Part shown: positions 1 through 5,693 of the stretch, piece by piece
How positions within the stretch are numbered: the stretch's first letter is position 1
How the letters are laid out: the number at the start of each line of letters is the position of its first letter
NCBI GenBank assembly: GCA_030694835.1
Contig: JAUYUF010000008.1
Location: forward strand, 1-7,332
Reading direction: 5' to 3'
Source: Flavobacteriaceae bacterium
Lineage (GTDB): Bacteria; Bacteroidota; Bacteroidia; Flavobacteriales; Flavobacteriaceae
DNA length: 7,332 nucleotides
Program-made: the position numbers and the translations under genes
The notes under the pieces: model-generated
Database searches by the model: none
The model's input: only the letters and a program-made list of their open reading frames with translations
Told to the model about the DNA's origin: nothing

Positions 1-244
1 TTTTATTTTTTAAAAAAAGCCACATTAATCGGTGGCGCTCTAATGATAAAGTGCTTGGAGAAAGTGCGTTATATCTGATTTTGCTATAGCCGTATGGTAA
101 AAAGTATCTAAAACTTCTTCCATCAATTGGATCAGTAAATCTATTTCCTTTTAATAGAAAAGCAATAATTGGACGAATCCATAAACTAATTTTTATTAAA
201 GTTGGACGCGGAAGAGCATTCAGTACAATTTTAGTTATATTCAT
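1..244 (-). CDS. Probable class I SAM-dependent methyltransferase, N-terminal 81 residues only
   Basis: An open frame starts at ATG 244-242 and runs without a stop past position 1, so only the first 81 residues are visible. They begin MNITKIVLNALPRP and include GNRFTDPIDGRSF (about 33-45), FLPYGY (48-53) and LSPSTLSLERHRLMW (61-75). From memory, this pattern matches the N-terminus of a flavobacterial protein annotated as a class I SAM-dependent methyltransferase. That is recollection: the SAM-binding glycine-rich motif would lie beyond the window, so the activity is inferred and the substrate unknown. The start overlaps the map stop codon as ATGA (244-241), which strongly supports both the start and co-translation with map. 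A terminator-like hairpin lies inside the frame at 12-36. It is a real gene with high confidence; the family name is less certain. Confidence 0.7.
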   Translation of the reverse strand, partial: MNITKIVLNALPRPTLIKISLWIRPIIAFLLKGNRFTDPIDGRSFRYFLPYGYSKIRYNALSPSTLSLERHRLMWLFLKNK

Positions 245-1053
245 TTTGAAATAGATCTAAATTCTTTTTCTTCATCACTTACAATTCCTAAAGCTTCATA
301 TATATATTGAAAAGTAGAAAGCAATTCTGGTTTTCCATCAATAATGGCAACATCATGTTCAAAATGTGCACTTGGTTTCATGTCGGCAGTTTTAATGGTC
401 CAACCATCTTTAAATTGAATAATTTTATGAGTACCCATATTAATCATAGGTTCTATAGCAACCACCATTCCGTTTACAAACTTTTTACCTCTTCCTCTAT
501 GTCCATAATTTGGCATCTCGGGTTCTTCGTGCATTTTTCTTCCTAATCCATGGCCAACTAATTCGCGAACAACACCATAACCGTGTTTTTCGACATAACT
601 CTGAATAGCATAACCAACATCCCCAACTCTATTTCCAACTTTAAGCTCGCGAATCCCAACATACAAACTTTCTTTTGTAACTCGAAGTAGTTTTTTTGTT
701 TCTTCTGCTACTTCACCAATTTCAAAAGTGTAAGCATGATCTCCGTAAAATTCATTTTTCAATACTCCACAATCAATTGAAATTATATCTCCGTTTTCTA
801 GTGGTTTATCAGTAGGAATTCCATGAACAATTTGTTCATTTGGACTCGCGCAAAGTGTATTTGGAAAACCATACATGCCCAAAAATGCTGGAATTCCACC
901 ATTATCTCTAATAAATTCTTCTGAAAGTTTGTCGAGATAAAAAGTTGAGACACCAGGTTTTATTTCTTTTGCAATTAACCCCAATGTTCTTGAAACAAGC
1001 AATGCACTTTCGCGCATTAACTCAATTTCCTCAAGCGTTTTTAGTTTTATCAT
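241..1053 (-). CDS. map: Methionine aminopeptidase, type I
   Basis: Cytosolic metalloprotease that removes the initiator methionine from new proteins when the second residue is small. From ATG 1053 the protein has 270 residues, the usual size for a type Ia enzyme without an N-terminal extension. All five metal ligands of the family are present: D94 (SIDCG), D105 (YGDHAY), H168 (GHGLG), E201 (AIEPM) and E232 (HFEHD). The substrate-binding histidines are H77 (IVHGIP) and H175 (KMHEEP). The frame can be extended to a TTG at 1074, but that TTG is part of a perfect -7 promoter element and the extra residues MSTDYLT are not family-like, so I choose the ATG. The stop overlaps the next gene as ATGA, so the two form an operon. 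In many bacteria map sits in a ribosomal-protein operon; here it does not. Confidence 0.97.
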   Translation of the reverse strand: MIKLKTLEEIELMRESALLVSRTLGLIAKEIKPGVSTFYLDKLSEEFIRDNGGIPAFLGMYGFPNTLCASPNEQIVHGIPTDKPLENGDIISIDCGVLKNEFYGDHAYTFEIGEVAEETKKLLRVTKESLYVGIRELKVGNRVGDVGYAIQSYVEKHGYGVVRELVGHGLGRKMHEEPEMPNYGHRGRGKKFVNGMVVAIEPMINMGTHKIIQFKDGWTIKTADMKPSAHFEHDVAIIDGKPELLSTFQYIYEALGIVSDEEKEFRSISK

Positions 1054-1071
1054 AGTTAAATAATCAGTTGA

Positions 1072-1079
1072 CAAATTTA
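1072..1079 (-). promoter_or_regulatory. Predicted -7 promoter element for map
   Basis: The minus strand reads TAAATTTG, a perfect match to the Bacteroidota -7 consensus TAnnTTTG. It ends 18 nt before the map ATG at 1053. I see no convincing TTTG-type -33 box 17-23 nt upstream; that region is T-rich (T-runs at 1084-1091 and 1093-1096). If the element is used, the transcript starts just before the ATG and the leader is very short. Confidence 0.5.
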
Positions 1080-1158
1080 CATCAAAAAAAAGAAAATAAT
1101 TTACTAAAATAAGCAGTAAAATATAGAGATAATATTTTTTTAAGGATGGTTTTGGTTG

Positions 1159-1166
1159 TAATTTTG
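1159..1166 (+). promoter_or_regulatory. Predicted -7 promoter element for the CoA-transferase gene
   Basis: The plus strand reads TAATTTTG, a perfect TAnnTTTG match, ending 29 nt before the ATG at 1196. The expected -33 region holds a T-run (1135-1141) rather than a clear TTTG. The leader after the element is A-rich (AAATTTAAAAATTAG...), typical of Bacteroidota start regions lacking a Shine-Dalgarno. It lies in the divergent gap shared with map, about 80 bp from map's own element and pointing the other way. Confidence 0.5.
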
Positions 1167-1195
1167 CATAAAATTTAAAAATTAGTTAAAAGTTT

Positions 1196-2467
1196 ATGTA
1201 TAAATCAGTTAGTCCGGAAGAAGCAGTAAAAGTAATTAAGTCAAACGATAGAGTATATATTCATGCAGCAGCAGCAGCTCCTCAAGCATTAATCAATGCC
1301 ATGTCAGCACGTCATGCTGAATTGAGAAATGTAGAAGTTTGTCATTTACATATAGAAGGAAAAGCTCCTTATGCAGATCCCAGTTTAAGAGATAGCTTTC
1401 ATGTAAATTCATTTTTTATAGGACCCAATGTAAGACATACTATAAAAGCTGGAAACGGATCTTACACTCCTGTTTTTTTAAGCGAAGTTCCATTGTTGTT
1501 TAAAAGAAATATTGTTAATCTTGATGTTGCACTAATTCAAGTTTCTACACCAGATAAGCATGGATATTGTTCATTAGGTGTTTCTATTGAAGCAACTTTA
1601 GCGGCAATTGATAATGCAAAACACGTAATTGCACAAATAAACCCAAGAATGCCAAGAACTCATGGTGAGGGAATAATTCATATTTCAGAATTGGACACCT
1701 TAGTTGAATATGATGAGCCAATTCATGAGCATTTAATGAGTGAACCCACTGAAACGGAAAGGAAAATTGGTGATTTTGTAGCTGGTTTAATTGATGATGA
1801 AAGTACCTTACAAATGGGAATTGGAAGTATACCAAATGCTGTTTTAAGAAATTTAAGCAATCATAAAAATTTAGGATTGCACACTGAAATGTTTTCAGAT
1901 GGTGTTATCGATTTAATTTTAAAAGATGTTATCAATGGTAATTATAAAGGAGTAAATCCTGGAAGAGCGTTGGCTACTTTTTTAATGGGTTCTAAACGAT
2001 TATATGACTATGTTGATGATAATCCATTTGTAGAATTAAGAGCATCTAGTTATGTAAATGATGTTTCAGTTATTCGTCAAAATCCTAAAATGGTAGCAAT
2101 TAATTCTGCTATTGAAGTTGATGTTACTGGTCAAGTTTGTGCTGATTCCATTGGAACTAGATTATATTCTGGAGTTGGAGGTCAGATGGATTTTATTAGA
2201 GGAGCCTCTTTAAGTGAAGGAGGAAAAGCGATCATCGCATTACCTTCTACAACTAATAAAGGAATTAGCAGAATTGTCCCTTATTTAAAACAAGGAGCTG
2301 GAGTAGTAACTACAAGAGCACATGTTCATTATGTGGTAACAGAGTTTGGAGTTGCTAATTTATATGGAAAAACAATAAATCAAAGAGTTAAGGAGCTCGT
2401 TAAAATTGCACATCCAGATCATCAAGAGATGGTGGAAAAAGCTTATTTTGAAGCAACAATTTACTAG
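1196..2467 (+). CDS. Acetyl-CoA hydrolase/transferase-family CoA-transferase (4-hydroxybutyrate CoA-transferase-like)
   Basis: Moves CoA between an acyl-CoA and a free carboxylic acid through a glutamyl-CoA thioester; probably cytosolic. At 423 residues it has the length of the Cat2/4-hydroxybutyrate CoA-transferase branch, shorter than the roughly 500-residue succinyl-CoA:acetate enzymes. An N-terminal half (about 1-190) is followed by a C-terminal half carrying GIGSIP (208-213) and GLHTEMFSDG (227-236). E231 in the latter fits the family's catalytic glutamate. Late conserved blocks are GGQMDFIRGAS, the VVTEFGVANLYGK stretch and IAHPDHQE. The sequence does not fix the substrate: acetate, propionate, butyrate or 4-hydroxybutyrate are all possible. 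The gene is alone on its strand, with its own promoter element and a terminator right after the stop. An HAAAAAP stretch near the N-terminus is encoded by four GCA repeats followed by GCT. Family is secure; exact reaction is not. Confidence 0.9.
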   Translation: MYKSVSPEEAVKVIKSNDRVYIHAAAAAPQALINAMSARHAELRNVEVCHLHIEGKAPYADPSLRDSFHVNSFFIGPNVRHTIKAGNGSYTPVFLSEVPLLFKRNIVNLDVALIQVSTPDKHGYCSLGVSIEATLAAIDNAKHVIAQINPRMPRTHGEGIIHISELDTLVEYDEPIHEHLMSEPTETERKIGDFVAGLIDDESTLQMGIGSIPNAVLRNLSNHKNLGLHTEMFSDGVIDLILKDVINGNYKGVNPGRALATFLMGSKRLYDYVDDNPFVELRASSYVNDVSVIRQNPKMVAINSAIEVDVTGQVCADSIGTRLYSGVGGQMDFIRGASLSEGGKAIIALPSTTNKGISRIVPYLKQGAGVVTTRAHVHYVVTEFGVANLYGKTINQRVKELVKIAHPDHQEMVEKAYFEATIY

Positions 2468-2479
2468 AATAATTATGAA

Positions 2480-2503
2480 AAAAGCCACTTTAAAGTGGCT
2501 TTT
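2480..2503. terminator. Bidirectional intrinsic terminator between convergent genes
   Basis: A perfect 24-nt palindrome has the half-site AAAAGCCACTTT. The hairpin core is GCCAC/GTGGC with an AT-rich centre. Read on the plus strand it ends in TTTT then GTTT, 12 nt after the CoA-transferase stop. Read on the minus strand it ends in six Ts (2483-2478) and begins 2 nt after the stop of the thioredoxin-like gene. It therefore fits as a shared terminator for both transcripts. Confidence 0.85.
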
Positions 2504-2505
2504 GT

Positions 2506-3033
2506 TTATTCTTGATAAGAGTGTTTATAAGCTTGACCGCTTGCAATTTTAAGAAAATCGGCTTCCATCGTTTCTCTTGGGTATTCTACAAATCGTCCAA
2601 TTTCTTTATTATTTCTGAATAAAATAATAGTTGGAACTCTTTGAATATCAAAACCTTGTTGGTCATTTTCAGGAGTTGATTTTTTTCTATCAACAGTAAT
2701 GAGTTCAATATTTTTTTCATCAAATTTCAAAGCATCCATTATTTTATAAAATGGTGGAGTAGCAATTTTGCTATCACCACACCAAGTGCCCATGAAAATT
2801 TTGATTTTCACATCTTTCATATGAGGTTTTAGTTGAGCAATAATAGTTTCATCAACTTGATAGTCTTTGTAAAACAAATCAAACCAAGAGTTAAAAGGAG
2901 CTTGTTCTAACAAGGCTCTATCAGCAATTCCAACTAAATTTCCATCTATAATAGTGGCATTAACCTTTTTTTGCTGTGCATTACAACTGGAAAATAAAAT
3001 AATTGCAATGATTAATGTTAAGTATTTTTTCAT
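2506..3033 (-). CDS. Thioredoxin-fold lipoprotein with a single-cysteine CGDS active site
   Basis: A 175-residue protein. Residues 1-17 are a lipoprotein signal peptide: MKK, a hydrophobic core (YLTLIIAIILF), then lipobox FSSC with C17 as the predicted lipidated residue. It is therefore an envelope protein, probably facing the periplasm. I see no acidic surface-export signal after C17 (NAQQKK). The thioredoxin fold is suggested by IKIFMGTWCGDS (77-88), the following TPPF (92-95), and RVPTIILF (132-139) with the cis-proline P134. The usual WCxxC is WCGDS here, so C85 has no resolving cysteine and S88 takes its place; C85 is the only cysteine of the mature chain besides C17. A classic dithiol oxidoreductase is unlikely; monothiol chemistry or a binding role is possible, and the partner is unknown. 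It lies 25 nt after gpmI with no promoter element between, so the two are probably co-transcribed. Confidence 0.85.
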   Translation of the reverse strand: MKKYLTLIIAIILFSSCNAQQKKVNATIIDGNLVGIADRALLEQAPFNSWFDLFYKDYQVDETIIAQLKPHMKDVKIKIFMGTWCGDSKIATPPFYKIMDALKFDEKNIELITVDRKKSTPENDQQGFDIQRVPTIILFRNNKEIGRFVEYPRETMEADFLKIASGQAYKHSYQE

Positions 3034-3058
3034 AAGTAAATTATTATTTTTTTAAAAT

Positions 3059-4576
3059 TTAAACAAGAGATTCTTGATTCATAATTGTTGGTTTCTTAAT
3101 TCCCATTAATTTTAAAATGGTAGGAGCAACATCAGCTAAGATACCATTTTTGATTGATTTCAAATCTTTATCAATTAAAATTATTGGCACTGGATTCGTG
3201 GTATGTGCAGTGTTTGGAGTTCCATCTTCATTAATCATAGTTTCGCAATTTCCGTGGTCAGCAATTATGATGGTTGTGTAATTGTGTTCATTTGCTTTCT
3301 CAACAATTTCTTTGACACAAATATCCACAGTTTCACATGCTTTAATGGCTGCATTTAAATCGCCGGTATGACCAACCATATCTCCATTGGCAAAATTCAA
3401 GCAGATAAAATCTGTTGTTCCATTGGTAATTTCAGGGATAATTGCATCTTTAATTTCAAAAGCGCTCATTTCTGGTTGTAAATCATAAGTGGCTACTTTT
3501 GGCGATGGACATAATAAACGTTTTTCACCAATAAATGCTGTTTCTCTTCCACCTGAAAAGAAAAAAGTAACATGAGGATATTTCTCAGTTTCGGCAATTC
3601 TGATTTGAGTTTTGTTGTTTTTTTCTAAAACTTCGCCTAAAGTCTCCATTAAATTATCCTTTTCATAAACCACTTTGATGTTTTTAAAAGTTTCATCATA
3701 ATTGGTTAAAGTAACATAATACAATGGTAATTTTTTCATTCCAAATTCAGGAAAATCTTTTTGAGTCAATACTTCTGTTAATTCACGTCCACGATCTGTT
3801 CTAAAGTTGTAGAAAATAATAACATCATCATGAGCAATGGTTGCAATAGGGTCATGTTTCTCATTAACCAATATAATGGGCTTGATAAATTCATCAGTTA
3901 CGCCATTATCATAACTTTTTTGAAGTGAATCAGTTGCGTCAAAGCTTAATTCTCCAATTCCGTTAACTAATAAATCATAGGCTATTTTAACGCGTTCCCA
4001 GCGTTTATCTCGATCCATTGCATAATATCTTCCAACAATAGATGCCAATTTTCCAGTAGTTTTTTGAAGATGTGCTTCTATCTCTTGAATAAACCCGATT
4101 CCTGATTTAGGGTCAACATCTCTACCATCCATAAAAGCATGAACAAAAACATCAGTTAAACCAAAATCATGACAAGTTGTGATTAATCCTTTAAGGTGAT
4201 TGATATGAGAATGAACGCCGCCATTTGATAATAATCCTAATAAGTGTACTTTTTTATGATTTGTTTTGGCATAATTTAAAGCATCAACTAATACTTTTTC
4301 TTGCTGAAGAGTTTTGTTTGCTACAGCTAAATTAATTTTAACAAAATCTTGATAAACAATGCGTCCAGCACCTAAATTCATATGCCCAACTTCGCTATTT
4401 CCCATTTGCCCTTCAGGCAAACCAACATGTAAACCATCAGTTCGTAATGAAGCCTTAGGATATTTGGTGTAAAGTGAGTCTATAAAAGGTGTTTGGGCTA
4501 GATCTACCGCAGAAACTTTTGGATTAGGTGCTTTTCCCCATCCATCTAAAATCATTAAAAGTACTTTTTTATTCAT
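3059..4576 (-). CDS. gpmI: 2,3-Bisphosphoglycerate-independent phosphoglycerate mutase
   Basis: Interconverts 3- and 2-phosphoglycerate in glycolysis and gluconeogenesis; cytosolic, Mn-dependent and in the alkaline phosphatase superfamily. At 505 residues it is the normal full length. Expected residues, placed by comparison with the Bacillus enzyme, are D11 (ILDGWG), the phospho-accepting S61 (QMGNSEVGH), H122 (VHSH), R152-D153 (DGRDVDP), R183 and R189 (VGRYYAMDRD), R259 and R262 (FRTDRGRE) and K332 (ETEKYPH). The second metal cluster is D399/H403 (NGDMVGH), D440-H441 (ADHGNCE) and H458 (AHTTNP). Nothing essential is missing. The start is the only ATG close to the conserved MNKKVLLMILDGWG beginning. 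It heads a two-gene unit with the thioredoxin-like lipoprotein; I see no functional link between the two products. Confidence 0.98.
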   Translation of the reverse strand: MNKKVLLMILDGWGKAPNPKVSAVDLAQTPFIDSLYTKYPKASLRTDGLHVGLPEGQMGNSEVGHMNLGAGRIVYQDFVKINLAVANKTLQQEKVLVDALNYAKTNHKKVHLLGLLSNGGVHSHINHLKGLITTCHDFGLTDVFVHAFMDGRDVDPKSGIGFIQEIEAHLQKTTGKLASIVGRYYAMDRDKRWERVKIAYDLLVNGIGELSFDATDSLQKSYDNGVTDEFIKPIILVNEKHDPIATIAHDDVIIFYNFRTDRGRELTEVLTQKDFPEFGMKKLPLYYVTLTNYDETFKNIKVVYEKDNLMETLGEVLEKNNKTQIRIAETEKYPHVTFFFSGGRETAFIGEKRLLCPSPKVATYDLQPEMSAFEIKDAIIPEITNGTTDFICLNFANGDMVGHTGDLNAAIKACETVDICVKEIVEKANEHNYTTIIIADHGNCETMINEDGTPNTAHTTNPVPIILIDKDLKSIKNGILADVAPTILKLMGIKKPTIMNQESLV

Positions 4577-4601
4577 GATGAATTTGAAAATTAAATCACC
4601 A

Positions 4602-4609
4602 CAAAGATA
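4602..4609 (-). promoter_or_regulatory. Predicted -7 promoter element for gpmI
   Basis: The minus strand reads TATCTTTG, a perfect TAnnTTTG match, ending 25 nt before the gpmI ATG at 4576. No clear -33 TTTG is present. Just upstream (4616-4638) the DNA can form a weak A/T stem, AAAAAAG paired with CTTTTTT around a 9-nt loop, and a short AACGA/TCGTT stem lies at 4651-4662. Either could help end the upstream GSCFA transcript, but both are weak. Confidence 0.5.
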
Positions 4610-4660
4610 AAGCTGAAAAAAGTTTTTACTGCTTTTTTATTGAAATAATTAACGAAATCG

Positions 4661-5602
4661 TTAGAAATGAATATGGTGTTGGGTAGCTAATCTATCCATT
4701 TTTTGTTGAAGATTTTTTAAAAATATTTGATGTTTAGGACTATCTTCATTAAAAGGCCGATGCTGTAATGCTTTTTGTACATCAGCAACTGCTTCCATTA
4801 ATTGATTTGATTTTTCATCAATCCAAGATTTTTTGAATTGATCCCAAATATAATCAACTGCTAATTCGTTGGGATGAATCATGTCACTTTTATAAAAACG
4901 ATAATCACGTAAATCATCCATCATAATTTCAAAAGAGGGAAAATAATGAGCATTTTTTTGATTGATAACTTGGTGAATTGCTGTTAATAACAATGCTTTA
5001 CTTTGACCATTTTCAACAATTCCATTACTTAAATGACGAACAGGACTTACTGTAAAAAGTACAGTTGTTTTTGGATTGAATTCTGTAATTAATGTGAGAA
5101 TATTTTGAAGACTTTGTTGAATTTCATCCAAAGAAAGAAGTCTTTTTTTGAATTTATTTTGTGATATTTTATGACAATTCGCCACTAATTGTTGCTGTTC
5201 TGTAAATTCGTAAACCCATGCTGTTCCTAATGTGATGATGATATGAGAACTCTTTTTAAGGAAATGATTAGCATTTTCAATAGAAGTATTGATAGTGCTT
5301 AAAATTTCACTTTTTGATTCAGATGAAAACTTAGAATGATGCTTGAAACTTTGCCATAAATCATTGTGAAAATACAAATCATTTTCGGTGTAAAATTTTT
5401 TTTGATAAATGTCATCAAGGGCATTTTCAATAGCGATGGGGTGAAATAAAATTCCAAACGGATTGACCAAATGAGGAAATTTGTAAAAATCCAATTTATC
5501 ACCTATGTTTTCTACAAAACAAGATCCGAATAAAACTATTTGAGAATTGTAATTTATAACGGATTCTTGTTTAGTAAGTTCTATTTCTGTTCTGAGTTTC
5601 AT
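4661..5602 (-). CDS. GSCFA-domain protein (SGNH-hydrolase-like), function unknown
   Basis: A 313-residue protein with the features of the GSCFA family, which is common in Bacteroidota. The family motif appears as FGSCFVENIG (25-34) after a family-like start (MKLRTEIEL) and before NPFGILFHP (47-55). Later blocks are LGTAWVYE (125-132), NCHK (142-145), TVSPVRH (184-190), SKALLLTAIH (201-210), YFPSFEIM (220-227) and DMIHPN (240-245). By analogy with SGNH esterases, S27 could be the nucleophile and D240/H243 the DxxH pair; this is inference. I see no signal peptide or membrane segment, so it is probably cytosolic. The substrate is unknown. It lies on the same strand downstream of alaS, across a 91-nt gap holding a heptamer inverted repeat. 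A weak TTnnTTTG promoter-like site at 5646-5653 could serve it. Confidence 0.9.
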   Translation of the reverse strand: MKLRTEIELTKQESVINYNSQIVLFGSCFVENIGDKLDFYKFPHLVNPFGILFHPIAIENALDDIYQKKFYTENDLYFHNDLWQSFKHHSKFSSESKSEILSTINTSIENANHFLKKSSHIIITLGTAWVYEFTEQQQLVANCHKISQNKFKKRLLSLDEIQQSLQNILTLITEFNPKTTVLFTVSPVRHLSNGIVENGQSKALLLTAIHQVINQKNAHYFPSFEIMMDDLRDYRFYKSDMIHPNELAVDYIWDQFKKSWIDEKSNQLMEAVADVQKALQHRPFNEDSPKHQIFLKNLQQKMDRLATQHHIHF

Positions 5603-5607
5603 TTTTG

Positions 5608-5689
5608 GTGTCTGGTCTCTAGTATTTGGCAGCTAGTATCTTGTGCAAATTAATAAAAGTCTTGATACCTGATACTTGCTACCAGCTAC
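5608..5689. repeat. Degenerate heptamer array in inverted-repeat arrangement
   Basis: The left half (5608-5642) reads as five 7-nt units: GTGTCTG, GTCTCTA, GTATTTG, GCAGCTA, GTATCTT. The right half (5662-5689) reads as four units: TTGATAC, CTGATAC, TTGCTAC, CAGCTAC. Their reverse complements are GTATCAA, GTATCAG, GTAGCAA and GTAGCTG, so both arms share a GTAtCta-like unit in opposite orientation around a 19-nt AT-rich spacer (5643-5661). The arms can pair imperfectly: aligned from the outer ends, 13 of the first 19 positions agree. No T-run follows on the minus strand, so it is not a standard terminator for alaS. I recall similar GTATC/AGTCTC-rich intergenic repeats in flavobacterial genomes, but cannot check that here. 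Confidence 0.65.
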
Positions 5690-5693
5690 TTTT

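Noticed and set aside
307..546. Plus-strand open frame of 79 codons
   Set aside because: It lies wholly inside map on the opposite strand, whose catalytic residues are all present; the product looks like nothing known.
1110..1121. AAGCAGTAAAA also found on the minus strand upstream of gpmI (about 4624-4635), as a possible shared operator
   Set aside because: Only two copies, in different spacing and orientation relative to the promoter elements, in very AT-rich DNA; chance is the simplest reading.
1265..1276. Four GCA repeats in the CoA-transferase gene as a possible phase-variable tract
   Set aside because: The unit is three bases, so a length change would not shift the frame, and the tract is short.
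1584..1835. Minus-strand open frame of 83 codons
   Set aside because: It is antisense to the well-conserved middle of the CoA-transferase gene and has no start context or recognisable domain.
4616..4662. Possible intrinsic terminator for the GSCFA gene
   Set aside because: The AAAAAAG/CTTTTTT stem is nearly all A-T pairs, and the AACGA/TCGTT stem is only 5 bp with a 2-nt loop and no T-run; too weak to call as a separate feature.
5299..5502. Minus-strand open frame of 67 codons in another frame of the GSCFA gene
   Set aside because: It overlaps a region of the GSCFA protein that reads as family-like; the product is a low-complexity by-product of AT-rich DNA.
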